Shown: piece after piece, positions 15,502 to 24,978 of the stretch
How the letters are laid out: each line of letters starts with the position of its first letter
Numbering within the stretch: position 1 is the stretch's first letter
Source: Bradyrhizobium nitroreducens
GTDB lineage: Bacteria > Pseudomonadota > Alphaproteobacteria > Rhizobiales > Xanthobacteraceae
Assembly (NCBI RefSeq): GCF_002776695.1
Contig: NZ_LFJC01000003.1
Span: forward strand, 1,624,342-1,688,341
Direction: 5' to 3'
Length of the DNA: 64,000 bases
Translations under genes and position numbers: made by a program
Notes under the pieces: model-generated
Database searches by the model: none
The model's input: only the letters and a program-made list of their open reading frames with translations
Told to the model about the DNA's origin: nothing

Positions 15502-18378
15502 TTGCGTCTGATCAGGTGCCTCGCGCCCATCGCGCTGGGCCTCATGATTCTCGTCGCCGCGTATCCCGCGCGCGCGCTCGACGCCGTCAGCGTCCGCAGT
15601 GACGCGCCCGCGATCGACCTCACCGGCGTGCTCGAGCATCAGCGCAGCGATGCCGACCGCATCCAGGTCTCCACCGCGCCCGGCACCGACGGCATCGTTC
15701 GCAGGATCGAGGTGCGCGCCCGCGAAGGCGGCCAGAACTGGGTGGTGTTTGCGCTCGCCAACAACACCGACGACCAGCTCGACCGCCTGATCGTCGCCCC
15801 GCATTACCGCATCGTCTCCTCGGGGCTGTTGTGGCCCGACCTCGGCCTGTCGCGCATCGCCACCATCACGCCCTCGACCGGCGACCGGCCGGAGCGGCAG
15901 GAAAGCCCGACCGCCGACGTATTCCGCGTCACGCTCGACCCCGGCGCCGTCATCACCTTCGTCGCGGAGCTGCGCACCGACAAGCTGCCGCAGCTCTATC
16001 TGTGGGAGCCGGAAGCCTACAAGGACAAGGTCAACTCGTTCACGCTGTACCAGGGCATCGTGATCGGCATCTCCGGCTTGCTGGCTCTCGTCCTCACCAT
16101 TCTGTTCGTGGTCAAGGGCAGCATCATGTTCCCGGCCGCCGCGGCGCTGGCCTGGGCGGTGCTGGTCTATATCGGCGTCGATTTCGGCTTCTGGGGCAAG
16201 GTGCTCGACATGTCGAACAACGCCGAGCGCATCTGGCGCGCGGCGGGTGAGGCGATCCTGGCGGCAACGCTGCTGGTGTTCCTGTTCGCCTATCTCAACC
16301 TCAGCCGATGGCACGTGCGCTATTCGCACATCACGGTGGGCTGGCTCGCCTTCCTGGGTTCGCTGGTGGCGCTCGCACTCTTCGATCCCGCGGTGGCCTC
16401 CGGCATCGCGCGCATCTCGCTGGTGCTGATCGCCTTCGCCGGCTTTGCGCTGATCGTCTATCTCTCCACCCACGGCTTCGACCGCGCGGTGCTGTTGATC
16501 CCGACCTGGTTCCTCCTCGTGGTGTGGGTGGTCGCGGCCGGCATGACGGTTGCGGGTTCCGTCACCAATGACATCGTCGGCCCCGCCCTGCTCGGCGGCC
16601 TCGTGCTGATCGTGATGCTGATCGGCTTCACGGTGATGCAGCACGCCTTTGCCGGCGGCGGTGCCACCACCGGCGTCGTCTCCGACATCGAACGGCGTGC
16701 CCTGGCGCTGGCCGGTTCCGGCGACCTGATCTGGGACTGGGACGTCTCCGCCGACAAGGTCTTCACCAGCCCCGAGACGGAAGCCCTGCTCGGCCTCAAG
16801 CGCGGCACGCTCGAAGGACCCGCGGCCTCCTGGCTCGAAGTGCTGCATCCGCTCGACCAGGACCGCTTCCGCGCCGCGCTCGACAGCGTGCTCGATCAGC
16901 GCCGCGGCCGCCTCGTGCAGGATTTCCGCCTGCGCACCCCCGACGGCCATTTCATGTGGTTCGCGCTGAAGGCGCGGCCCGTGGTCGGCTCCGACGGCGA
17001 AGTCTCGCGCGTGGTCGGCACGCTCACCGACGTCACCGAGCTGCGCAATGCCGAGGAGCGCCTGCTGCACGATTCCGTGCACGACAATCTCACCGGCCTG
17101 CCCAACCGCAAACTGTTCATGGACCGGCTGGGCGCGGTCGCGCATTTCGCGAAGACCATGCCGACGCTGCGGCCGACGCTGATGGTGATCGACCTCGACC
17201 GCTTCAAGCAGGTCAACGATTCCGTCGGCATCGCGGTCGGCGATTCCATCCTGCTGACGCTGGCCCGCCGCCTCACCCGCATCCTGAAGCCGCAGGACAC
17301 GCTGGCGCGGCTGGCCGGCGACCAGTTCGGCCTGATCCTGCTGTCCGAACAGGACCCGGCCCGCATCACCGCCTTCGCCGAGACCATCCGCAAGACCATC
17401 CGCGCGCCGATCGCCTTCAACGACCGCGAGATCTTCCTCACAGCCTCGATCGGTCTCGCACTGTCTGATCCGCAAACCCAGCTCACGGACGAGATCATCA
17501 AGGACGCCGAGCTTGCGATGTATCACTCCAAGCGCATCGGCGGCGACCGCATCGACGTCTACAAGCCCGCGATGCGGGCGCGGAAGACCGACCGCCTGAC
17601 GCTGGAGAGCGAGCTGCGCCGCGCCATCGAGCGCCAGGAGCTCACCATCCTGTACCAGCCGATCGTGCGGCTGGAGGATCGCTCCGTCGCCGGCTTCGAA
17701 GCGCTGGTGCGCTGGGATCACCCGAAGCTCGGCCGCATGGCGCCGTCGGAATTCATCTCCATCGCAGAAGAGACCGGCCTGATCGTCGATCTCGGCATGT
17801 TCGTGCTCGACCAGACCGCAAAGCAGCTCTCGGTGTGGCAGCGCGCGATGCGCTCGCGCGAACCGATCTTCGCCTCCGTCAACGTCTCGTCGCGGCAGCT
17901 GCTGCGCCACGATTTGATCCACGACATCCGTACCGTGCTGTCACGTTCCTCGGTGGCGCGCGGCACGCTCAAGCTCGAACTGACGGAATCCCTGGTGATG
18001 GAGAATCCGGAGCACGCCGCGCAGATGCTGACGCGGATCCGCGAGCTCGGCACCGGGCTCTCGCTCGACGATTTCGGCACCGGCCATTCATCGCTGGCCT
18101 ATCTGCAGCGCTTCCCGTTCGACACCATCAAGATCGACCAGTCCTTCGTGCGCACCACCAACCGCGGCACCCGCCCGGTGATCCTGAAGTCGATCATCGC
18201 GCTCGCCCACGACCTCGGCATGGACGTGGTGGCCGAAGGCGCCGAGACCGATTCCGATGCGGTCGAGCTCTACCAGATGGGCTGCGAATACGCGCAAGGC
18301 TTCGCCTTCGGCGAGCCGATGGATGCAGATGCGGCGATGCGTCTGCTGACCGAAGTGCGGCTGGAAGCGGCGAGCTAG
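15502..18378 (+). CDS. Membrane sensor with PAS, degenerate GGDEF and EAL domains (probable c-di-GMP phosphodiesterase)
   Basis: A 958-residue protein likely to break down cyclic di-GMP. It has a signal peptide (about 1-26, ending PARALDAV), a periplasmic domain to about 180, seven or so membrane helices (about 180-390), a PAS domain (about 405-515, DLIWDWDVSADKVF), a GGDEF domain and an EAL domain. The GGDEF signature reads AGDQF at 605-609 and the I-site position is KPQD, so cyclase activity is improbable. The EAL domain keeps its key motifs: E733-A-L, DDFGTGHSSLAYL, KIDQSF and VAEGAET. The start is a TTG at 15502 with GGAG upstream; the first ATG would cut off most of the signal peptide. 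Confidence 0.9.
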   Translation: MRLIRCLAPIALGLMILVAAYPARALDAVSVRSDAPAIDLTGVLEHQRSDADRIQVSTAPGTDGIVRRIEVRAREGGQNWVVFALANNTDDQLDRLIVAPHYRIVSSGLLWPDLGLSRIATITPSTGDRPERQESPTADVFRVTLDPGAVITFVAELRTDKLPQLYLWEPEAYKDKVNSFTLYQGIVIGISGLLALVLTILFVVKGSIMFPAAAALAWAVLVYIGVDFGFWGKVLDMSNNAERIWRAAGEAILAATLLVFLFAYLNLSRWHVRYSHITVGWLAFLGSLVALALFDPAVASGIARISLVLIAFAGFALIVYLSTHGFDRAVLLIPTWFLLVVWVVAAGMTVAGSVTNDIVGPALLGGLVLIVMLIGFTVMQHAFAGGGATTGVVSDIERRALALAGSGDLIWDWDVSADKVFTSPETEALLGLKRGTLEGPAASWLEVLHPLDQDRFRAALDSVLDQRRGRLVQDFRLRTPDGHFMWFALKARPVVGSDGEVSRVVGTLTDVTELRNAEERLLHDSVHDNLTGLPNRKLFMDRLGAVAHFAKTMPTLRPTLMVIDLDRFKQVNDSVGIAVGDSILLTLARRLTRILKPQDTLARLAGDQFGLILLSEQDPARITAFAETIRKTIRAPIAFNDREIFLTASIGLALSDPQTQLTDEIIKDAELAMYHSKRIGGDRIDVYKPAMRARKTDRLTLESELRRAIERQELTILYQPIVRLEDRSVAGFEALVRWDHPKLGRMAPSEFISIAEETGLIVDLGMFVLDQTAKQLSVWQRAMRSREPIFASVNVSSRQLLRHDLIHDIRTVLSRSSVARGTLKLELTESLVMENPEHAAQMLTRIRELGTGLSLDDFGTGHSSLAYLQRFPFDTIKIDQSFVRTTNRGTRPVILKSIIALAHDLGMDVVAEGAETDSDAVELYQMGCEYAQGFAFGEPMDADAAMRLLTEVRLEAAS

Positions 18379-18418
18379 CCTCTTACCCTCCCCTGGAGGG
18401 CGGCAGGGTGCCGCTGCG

Positions 18419-18682
18419 CTACCGCCGCCGGTCCTTCTTCATCTTCGTGAACCGCACGCTCTGGCCGTCGGGCATCCGCACGGCCTTGAACCCCGCGGCG
18501 AGGCAGGCCTCGCGTTGCGGCATCTGGATGTCGGGGCTGCGCAGGCTGTCCCACCACGAGGCACGATTGGCCGCGCGCGGCAGGGCCGCGCCGATGATCT
18601 CCTCGATCTGCTCGAAGGTCAGGACGAATTCGGCCTGCTTCTGCCGCAGCAGATAGTCGCGCAACGCGTCGTAGTCGTTCAC
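18419..18682 (-). CDS. Small DUF7662-like protein
   Basis: An 87-residue soluble protein. The pattern YDALRDYLLRQ, then FEQIEEIIGAALPRAANRAS, then a WW pair and a C-terminal FKAVRMPDGQSVRFTK resembles a small family (DUF7662 type) defined by an E-I-E-I-G-LP-A-WW arrangement; family function is unknown. The start is a GTG at 18682 with GAGAGGA 7 bases before it. It stands alone between two plus-strand cyclic-di-GMP genes; nothing suggests a functional link with them. Confidence 0.65.
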   Translation of the reverse strand: MNDYDALRDYLLRQKQAEFVLTFEQIEEIIGAALPRAANRASWWDSLRSPDIQMPQREACLAAGFKAVRMPDGQSVRFTKMKKDRRR

Positions 18683-18836
18683 ATCAATCCTCTCGTCCGA
18701 AACCGGGTCTGCTCACGCCGGGGCTGCCCAAAACCGTGAGCTCCGTATACCGATTCTTAACTCACTGCGGCAGCGCCGTCCTGCCTTAAACACTGCTCAA
18801 GCTTTCGGGCGCATCCACTTATGTCGGGAGCAAACG

Positions 18837-20333
18837 ATGCTGTCTGGATGGCGCGACGTCACGGCCCGCCGGCCGTGGCGGATTTCGGCGAAGCTGCTGA
18901 TCATCTCGTCCGTGGTGACGGTGATCGGCTTTTCCGCCATTTGCGTCAACGTGATGCTCGACATGCGCCGCGGCGAGGAGGCGCTCGCCCGCCAGACGCT
19001 GGAGAACCTGGCGACGACCATCGAGTCCGACATCAGCCGCAACATCGAGATCTACGATCTGTCGCTGAAGGCGGTCGCGAACAATTTGCTGCTGCCTGAG
19101 CTCGCCACTGTCTCCAAGCCGGTCCGTCACCTGATCCTGTTCGATCACGCGATGACCGCCAAGCATTTCGGCGCGATCCAGGTGTTCAATGCCGAGGGCA
19201 AGCTGACGATCGATGCCTCGACGCTCGATCCCGCGCCGGAGAACCGGAGCGAAGAGGACTACTTCAGTGTCCATCGCGACAATCCCGGAGCCGGGCTCTT
19301 CATCAGCCGTCCCATGCTGTTCCGCGGCGCCTATTCGATCGTGCTGAGCCGGCGCGTCAGCGACACCGACGGCGGCTTCATGGGCGTCGTCGCCGGTTCG
19401 ATCCGCTTCAGCTATTTTCATGAACTGTTCGATCGGCTGAACCTCGGCCCCGAAGACAGCATCACCGTGCTCAGGCGCGACCGCACCATCATGATGCGGC
19501 GGCCGTTCGACCTCGACGTGATCGGCAAGAACCTCGGCACACGGCAGGACTGGAAGGCGGACAATTTGCGCGCCGGCGGCGCCTATGCGGGCCAAGGCCC
19601 CGTCGACACGACCCCGAGGCTGTATGTTCGCAGCAGTGGCACAAGCCCGCTGTTCGTCGTTGCAGGCAAGCCTCTGAGCGCAGTGTTCGAGCTGTGGCGA
19701 AAGGAAGCTTACCGGATCGGGGCCGTGGTGGTTGCGCTCATCCTGTTCGTGCTGGGATCGACGCTCGTGCTCGCGCGCGAGATCGGCCGGCGCGCCGAGG
19801 CCGAGCGCAAGCTCGAGGAGATGGCGACGACCGACGCGCTCACCGGTCTGAAGAACCGCCGCAAATTCGATTCCGTCATCGACGTAGAGTGGCGCCGCGC
19901 GATGCGCCAGAAGGCGCCGGTCGCGCTGCTCATGATCGATGCCGATCACTTCAAGGCTTACAACGACACGTTCGGCCACCAGGCCGGCGACCAGGTGCTG
20001 GTCGGCATCGCCATCTGCATCTCCGATTCGGTGAGCCGGGCCGGCGACTGCGCCGCGCGCTATGGCGGCGAGGAATTCGCCGTGCTGCTGCCAAGCACAT
20101 CGGCCCCCGACGCCTTCAAGGTCGCCGAGACGATCCGCGCCAAGGTGCAGGGCTGGTCCGACGACGAGGTGATCTCGACGGTGTCCTGCGGCGTCGCCAG
20201 CCTCGTTCCCTCAGCCGGCATGGACTGGGCGGTCCTGGTCGCCGCCGCCGACAAGGCGCTCTACGCGGCGAAAGCGGGTGGGCGCAATCAGTCGGTGGTT
20301 GCGAGCCTGCCGAAGCTGTCACTGGTGGCGTGA
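18837..20333 (+). CDS. Membrane-bound diguanylate cyclase with periplasmic Cache-type sensor
   Basis: A 498-residue cyclase making cyclic di-GMP from two GTP. Membrane helices at about 17-42 and 296-318 enclose a periplasmic domain of the dCache type (LARQTLENLATTIESDISRN; RSEEDYFSVHRDNPGAGLFI). The GGDEF domain is intact: signature GGEEF at 410-414 and the product-inhibition I-site RAGD at 401-404, exactly five residues before it, so feedback inhibition is expected. Together with the EAL protein upstream it gives opposed cyclase and phosphodiesterase activities, but separate promoters are likely because a minus-strand gene lies between them. The ligand is unknown. Confidence 0.92.
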   Translation: MLSGWRDVTARRPWRISAKLLIISSVVTVIGFSAICVNVMLDMRRGEEALARQTLENLATTIESDISRNIEIYDLSLKAVANNLLLPELATVSKPVRHLILFDHAMTAKHFGAIQVFNAEGKLTIDASTLDPAPENRSEEDYFSVHRDNPGAGLFISRPMLFRGAYSIVLSRRVSDTDGGFMGVVAGSIRFSYFHELFDRLNLGPEDSITVLRRDRTIMMRRPFDLDVIGKNLGTRQDWKADNLRAGGAYAGQGPVDTTPRLYVRSSGTSPLFVVAGKPLSAVFELWRKEAYRIGAVVVALILFVLGSTLVLAREIGRRAEAERKLEEMATTDALTGLKNRRKFDSVIDVEWRRAMRQKAPVALLMIDADHFKAYNDTFGHQAGDQVLVGIAICISDSVSRAGDCAARYGGEEFAVLLPSTSAPDAFKVAETIRAKVQGWSDDEVISTVSCGVASLVPSAGMDWAVLVAAADKALYAAKAGGRNQSVVASLPKLSLVA

Positions 20334-20342
20334 GTTTGGGGT

Positions 20343-20444
20343 GTCATTCCGGGGCGGCTCGAAGAGCCGAACCCGGAATCTCGAGATCCCCCGATGCGCA
20401 ATTGCGCATCTGAGGTCTGGTCCTTCGGACCATCCCGGGATGAC
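20343..20444. repeat. Dispersed palindromic repeat (family A)
   Basis: Starts GTCATTCCGGGGCGGCTCG and ends CATCCCGGGATGAC, with an inner AACCCGGAATC. It separates two convergent genes. Confidence 0.75.
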
Positions 20445-20467
20445 ATCGAAGGCGTTCGCCTTCGATG

Positions 20468-21343
20468 TCACTGCCCCAGATACTTCTTCATCTCCGCGAT
20501 CAAGCCCTCGCGCAGCTCGGGCCGCTTCAGGCCGTAGGCAATGTTGGCGCGCAGGAAGCCGGGCTTGGAGCCGCAATCATGGCGCTCGCCCTCGAACTCG
20601 ACGCCGTAGAATTTCTGCGACTTGGCGAGGCCGATCATGGCGTCGGTGAGCTGAATCTCGCCGCCGGCGCCGCGTTCCTGGGTCTCCAGGATCTTGAAGA
20701 TCTCGGGCTGCAGGATGTAGCGGCCGGTGATCGAGAGATTGGAGGGCGCGGTGCCCTTGGCCGGCTTCTCGACCATGCCGTCGACCTCGAACATCTTGCC
20801 GTTGCGTTTTCCCACGCCGCAGATGCCGTATTGATGGGTGAGATGATCGGGCACCGCCTCGACCGCGACCAGATTGGATTTCTCGCCGAGCGAGGATGCC
20901 ATCTCGATCATCTGCTTGAGGCAGCCCGGCGTGTTGAGCACGAGCTCGTCGGGCAGCACGACGGCGAACGGCTCGTTGCCGACGATGTCGCGCGCGCACC
21001 AGACGGCGTGGCCGAGGCCGAGCGGCGCCTGCTGGCGGGTGAAGCTGACGGCGCCGGCTTCGGGCTGGTTCTGCGCCAGGATCTCCTGCTCGGCCTTCTT
21101 GCCGCGCTGGCTGAGCGTCGCATCGAGCTCGTACATCCGGTCGAAATGATCTTCGATGACGCTCTTGTTGCGGCCGGTGACGAAGATGAAGTGCTCGATG
21201 CCGGCCTCCCTCGCCTCGTCATAGACGTACTGGATCAGCGGCTTGTCGACGATGGTCAGCATTTCCTTCGGCATCGCCTTGGTGGCGGGCAGGACACGGG
21301 TGCCGAGGCCGGCGACGGGGAATACGGCTTTGCGAATTTTCAT
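20468..21343 (-). CDS. galU: UTP--glucose-1-phosphate uridylyltransferase
   Basis: A 291-residue nucleotidyltransferase that makes UDP-glucose from UTP and glucose-1-phosphate, feeding exopolysaccharide, lipopolysaccharide and glycan synthesis. The N-terminal signature KAVFPVAGLGTRVLPATKAM with the pyrophosphorylase GLGTR loop, PKEMLTIVDKPLIQYV, and later VVLPDELVLN and EIQLTDAM, are all family-typical. Full length. The start ATG at 21343 lies about 200 bases from the divergent transglycosylase gene, and the two promoters must be in that gap. Confidence 0.96.
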   Translation of the reverse strand: MKIRKAVFPVAGLGTRVLPATKAMPKEMLTIVDKPLIQYVYDEAREAGIEHFIFVTGRNKSVIEDHFDRMYELDATLSQRGKKAEQEILAQNQPEAGAVSFTRQQAPLGLGHAVWCARDIVGNEPFAVVLPDELVLNTPGCLKQMIEMASSLGEKSNLVAVEAVPDHLTHQYGICGVGKRNGKMFEVDGMVEKPAKGTAPSNLSITGRYILQPEIFKILETQERGAGGEIQLTDAMIGLAKSQKFYGVEFEGERHDCGSKPGFLRANIAYGLKRPELREGLIAEMKKYLGQ

Positions 21344-21548
21344 GGCAGCGATCGAATACCTGAGGAGATACGTGAAGGGAGCAATGACATCTTGCTAGCC
21401 TGTTTGCAGCCGCCAACAAAGGCGGATGTGGGGCCTCATCCGCGCAGAGTTAAGAAAAAGGCCGCCACCAAAATTTCACCTTTGTTAAGCTATTGGCAAC
21501 CGTAACCAGGCCTCCTGATGGCGGATTTTCACGGCCGACGGGTGGGAC

Positions 21549-22934
21549 ATGATGCAATCGGTGACAGGGCAGGCAAGACGGGCGGTATCCGTGACCGGCG
21601 CGATCATGATCGCGGCCGCTCTGCTGCTGCCTGTCGGCGCGCACGCCCAGGCGCAGAACGGCCTGTCCAACCTGTTCGGCGGCATCTTCTCCGGCCCCAA
21701 CGCCGCGCCGTCGCAAGCCTCGCCGGCACCCGGCGGCGCCCTGCCCTGGAGCGGCGAAGACGGCGCCTCCGGCCATCCGCTGATGACGGCCGCCGCGATC
21801 CGCGAGGCCGCTGGCAATTTCAACAATTGCGTCGCCGGGATGTGGCCCGATGCCGCACGGCGCGGTGTCACGCAGGAGAACTTCCAGCGCTTCACGGCCG
21901 GACTCTCGCCCGACCTACGCATCATGGACCTGATGGATTCGCAGCCGGAGTTCACAAAATCGATCTGGGACTATCTGGACATCCTCGTGAACGACAACCG
22001 CCTCGCCAAGGGGCGCGAGGTGCTCGCCAAAGACAAGGCGCAGTTCGACGCCACCGAGAAGGCCACCGGCGTCGACCGCTACATCATCGCCTCGATCTGG
22101 GGCATCGAGTCCAATTACTCGACGCAGATGGGCGACCGCAGCGTGCTGCAATCGACCGCGACGCTCGCCTGCATCGGCCGCCGCCAGGCCTATTTCAAGG
22201 ACGAGTTTCTGTCGGCGCTGGAGATCCTCAACCGCGGCGATCTCAGGCCGGAGCAGATGCGCGGCTCCTGGGCCGGCGCATTCGGCCCGACCCAGTTCAT
22301 GCCGACCGCGTTCAAGCGCTTTGCCGTCGACGGCGACGGTGACGGACGACGCGACGTCGTCGACAATCCCACCGATCTGATCGCCTCGACCGCCAACAAC
22401 CTGAAGAAGGACGGCTGGCAGGCCGGCCAGACCTGGGGCTTTGAGGTCGTCGTGCCCCAGGGCTTCAACTACATGCTGGCCGACCGCGCCAAGGCGATGC
22501 CGATCGCGCAATGGGAGAAGCTCGGGCTGAAGCGGGCGACCGGCCAGCCGTTCCCCCATCCGGGCGAGAAAGCCTATCTGCTGGCCCCCGCCGGCGCGCA
22601 GGGGCCCGGCTTCCTGATGCTGCAGAATTACCGCGTCATCATGAAGTACAATCCGGCCGAGGCCTATGCGCTCGCGATCGGCCATTTCGCCGACCGCCTG
22701 CGCGGCGGACAGCCCTTCGTGCAGCCCTGGCCGCGCCAGGAGCGCGAGCTGTCGCGCAGCGAGCGACTGGAACTGCAGCAGCTCCTGGCCCAGCGCGGCT
22801 TCTACAAGGGCACCCCGGACGGCCAGTTCGGCGGCCAGACCCGGGAGGCGCTGCGCAATTTCCAGGCCTCGATCGGGGTCCCCGCCGACGGCTTTGCGTC
22901 GTCCGACGTGCTGGACCGGCTGCGCGGGCGGTAA
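21549..22934 (+). CDS. Periplasmic lytic murein transglycosylase (MltB-like) with peptidoglycan-binding domain
   Basis: A 461-residue enzyme that cleaves peptidoglycan glycan strands to 1,6-anhydro products. It has a signal peptide (about 1-34, ending AHAQ), a Pro/Ala-rich linker, a catalytic SLT-like domain of the MltB type with the catalytic acid E187 in IWGIESNYST, GAFGPTQFMPTAF and a C-terminal peptidoglycan-binding domain (about 415-460, GTPDGQFGGQTREALRNFQ). The ATGs at 21549 and 21552 are equally possible. It is followed by the SGNH hydrolase gene, and both point to cell-wall work. Confidence 0.92.
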   Translation: MMQSVTGQARRAVSVTGAIMIAAALLLPVGAHAQAQNGLSNLFGGIFSGPNAAPSQASPAPGGALPWSGEDGASGHPLMTAAAIREAAGNFNNCVAGMWPDAARRGVTQENFQRFTAGLSPDLRIMDLMDSQPEFTKSIWDYLDILVNDNRLAKGREVLAKDKAQFDATEKATGVDRYIIASIWGIESNYSTQMGDRSVLQSTATLACIGRRQAYFKDEFLSALEILNRGDLRPEQMRGSWAGAFGPTQFMPTAFKRFAVDGDGDGRRDVVDNPTDLIASTANNLKKDGWQAGQTWGFEVVVPQGFNYMLADRAKAMPIAQWEKLGLKRATGQPFPHPGEKAYLLAPAGAQGPGFLMLQNYRVIMKYNPAEAYALAIGHFADRLRGGQPFVQPWPRQERELSRSERLELQQLLAQRGFYKGTPDGQFGGQTREALRNFQASIGVPADGFASSDVLDRLRGR

Positions 22935-23104
22935 AATCGCCCCGAAAGTAACCCTGAACGTGGATTTTGCCTGATAGCCTTGACGGGGACGGCTGTTCCC
23001 CGGTGTATGGGGCAAGAATCTGCAACGGAATTTGCCCGTTTGGCGCCCGATTCCGTTATTATGTTGAGCCATTCCCGATCCCCGTTGCGCGTGCCCGAGA
23101 TCGC

Positions 23105-24817
23105 ATGTCGAAGAAGTCCCTGTTCAAGGCGCTGACCGAGACCGGCCCGTTGATCGCGCTGGGGACGGCGCTTGCGATTCTGGTCTCGGTCGCGGGACCC
23201 GCTTCGGCGCAGTTCTTCAACTTCCCCGGCTTTGGTGGACCGCCACAACGCTCGGCTCCGCCACCACAGCGGGGCGGCGGCGGAGGCGGAGGCGGTTGGT
23301 TCGGCGGCGACTTCTTTGCCCCCTTCCAGCAGCAACAGCCGCAGGCGCCGCGCCAGGATTTTTCGCGCGCGCCGGCGCCGGCCAAGCGCGACACCGTCCC
23401 TGAGAAGAACGTGCTGGTGCTCGGCGACGCCATGGCCGACTGGCTCGCTTACGGCCTGGAAGACGCCTACGCCGAGCAGCCCGACATGGGCGTGATCCGC
23501 AAGCACAAGACCGTTTCAGGCCTGATCAAGTACCAGCCGAAGGGTGAGCCTTCGGACTGGGCGGCGGCGGCAAGGGGCATCCTCGAAACCGAAAAGCCCG
23601 ACGTCATCGTCGTCATGCTCGGCCTCAACGACCGCGCCGCGATCCGCGAGCCCGCCCCTGAGAAGACGGACAAGGCGGCAACCGACAAGGACAAGAAGAA
23701 CGACAAGGGCGCGCGCGGCAAGCCACCGGCCAAGCCGGGCGAGACGAAGCCCGGCACCGACAGCGCCGCCAAGCCCGACGACAAGCCTGCCGATGCCGAC
23801 CTGCCGCAGGACGACGCCGACAATGCCGACACGCCGGCGGCCGTGCCGGAAAAGACGGCCCGCAATCCCAACGGCCTCTACGAATTCCGCGACGAGCGCT
23901 GGATCGAGCTCTATGGCAAGAAGATCGAGGAGCTCGCCAATATCCTGAAGTCCAAGGGCGTGCCGGTGCTCTGGGTCGGCCTGCCCGCGGTGCGCGGACC
24001 CAAGGGCACCGCGGACACGCTGTTCCTGGACTCGCTCTATCGCGAGGGCGCGGCCAAGGCCGGCATCACCTATGTCGACGTCTGGGACGGCTTTGTCGAC
24101 GAAGCCGGCCGCTTCCTGCAGAAGGGCCCGGACTTCGAAGGCCAGATCCGCCAGCTCCGCAGTTCTGACGGCGTCTATTTCACCAAGCCCGGCGCGCGCA
24201 AGCTGGCGCATTATGTCGAGCGCGAGATCACGCGCCTCCTGGCCGGCCGCTCCGGCCCGATCGCGCTGCCGAGCGAGCCTGCGACCCCCGATACCAGCGC
24301 CGAGCCGGGCAAGCCCGCGCCGCGGCCGCTGGCGGGACCGATCGTGCCGCTGATCGCGGCCTCGATCTCGACCGATCAATTGCTGGGCGGCCCGGGCTCG
24401 CGGCCCGCCGCCGTCGATGCACTCGCCGCAAAGACGATGGTGAAGGGCGAGCCTCTGGCCGCTCCGGCCGGCCGCGCCGACGACTATGCCTGGCCGCGCC
24501 GCGAAGTCGGCCGCGAGCAGGCCAAGGGTGATACCCCGATGGCCGCGACGACGCCTGAGGGCAATGTCGCGTCTCCCGGAGCACCGGGAGGGGCCGCAGC
24601 CGTCGCACCGCCGAAGCTCGCGCCGAAGAAGCCGCCGGCGCCGCAGCAACCGGCCCAGGCGACGCCTTCAATCCGTGATTTCTTCGGCTTCGGCTCTCCG
24701 CAGCCACCCCCGCGTCAACTGACGCCCGCGCCCGGGCCGCGCAATCCGGCACAGAATAATCCCGCGATGCCGCGTCCGCCGGGTAATGTCGGGCGAGCGG
24801 CGGAAGTGATCAGGTGA
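23105..24817 (+). CDS. Periplasmic SGNH/GDSL-type hydrolase (DUF459 family)
   Basis: A 570-residue secreted protein of the DUF459 branch of the SGNH hydrolases, probably an esterase or acyl-modifying enzyme acting in the periplasm. A signal peptide (about 1-36, ending ASAQ) is followed by a Gly/Pro/Gln-rich stretch, then block I VLVLGDAMADWLAYG (GDA in place of GDS) and block III VVMLGLNDRAA. A low-complexity insertion of about 60 residues rich in Lys, Asp, Pro and Ala splits the hydrolase domain before DERWIELYGKKI. The last block is DGVYFTKPGARKLAHYVE, and a long Pro/Ala-rich tail follows. The ATG at 23105 starts a normal signal peptide; the longer frame does not. Substrate is unknown. Confidence 0.85.
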   Translation: MSKKSLFKALTETGPLIALGTALAILVSVAGPASAQFFNFPGFGGPPQRSAPPPQRGGGGGGGGWFGGDFFAPFQQQQPQAPRQDFSRAPAPAKRDTVPEKNVLVLGDAMADWLAYGLEDAYAEQPDMGVIRKHKTVSGLIKYQPKGEPSDWAAAARGILETEKPDVIVVMLGLNDRAAIREPAPEKTDKAATDKDKKNDKGARGKPPAKPGETKPGTDSAAKPDDKPADADLPQDDADNADTPAAVPEKTARNPNGLYEFRDERWIELYGKKIEELANILKSKGVPVLWVGLPAVRGPKGTADTLFLDSLYREGAAKAGITYVDVWDGFVDEAGRFLQKGPDFEGQIRQLRSSDGVYFTKPGARKLAHYVEREITRLLAGRSGPIALPSEPATPDTSAEPGKPAPRPLAGPIVPLIAASISTDQLLGGPGSRPAAVDALAAKTMVKGEPLAAPAGRADDYAWPRREVGREQAKGDTPMAATTPEGNVASPGAPGGAAAVAPPKLAPKKPPAPQQPAQATPSIRDFFGFGSPQPPPRQLTPAPGPRNPAQNNPAMPRPPGNVGRAAEVIR

Positions 24818-24978
24818 TTTTTTGAACTGCGGTTTTGCGTCCCGCCCATGAGGACTCTCATGGCGTTGCTCGCCCCGCATGGATGACGTCAGCAAAGAAC
24901 GGTCCCGGCTCAGCAGCGCACCACAATGTGATGCGCTGCGTCCGGGGCACCCAGAATGCGTTTTGTCGCCTGGCCCTT

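Noticed and set aside
15502..18378. Bifunctional cyclase and phosphodiesterase
   Set aside because: The GGDEF signature is AGDQF and the I-site is lost, so I call only the phosphodiesterase half active.
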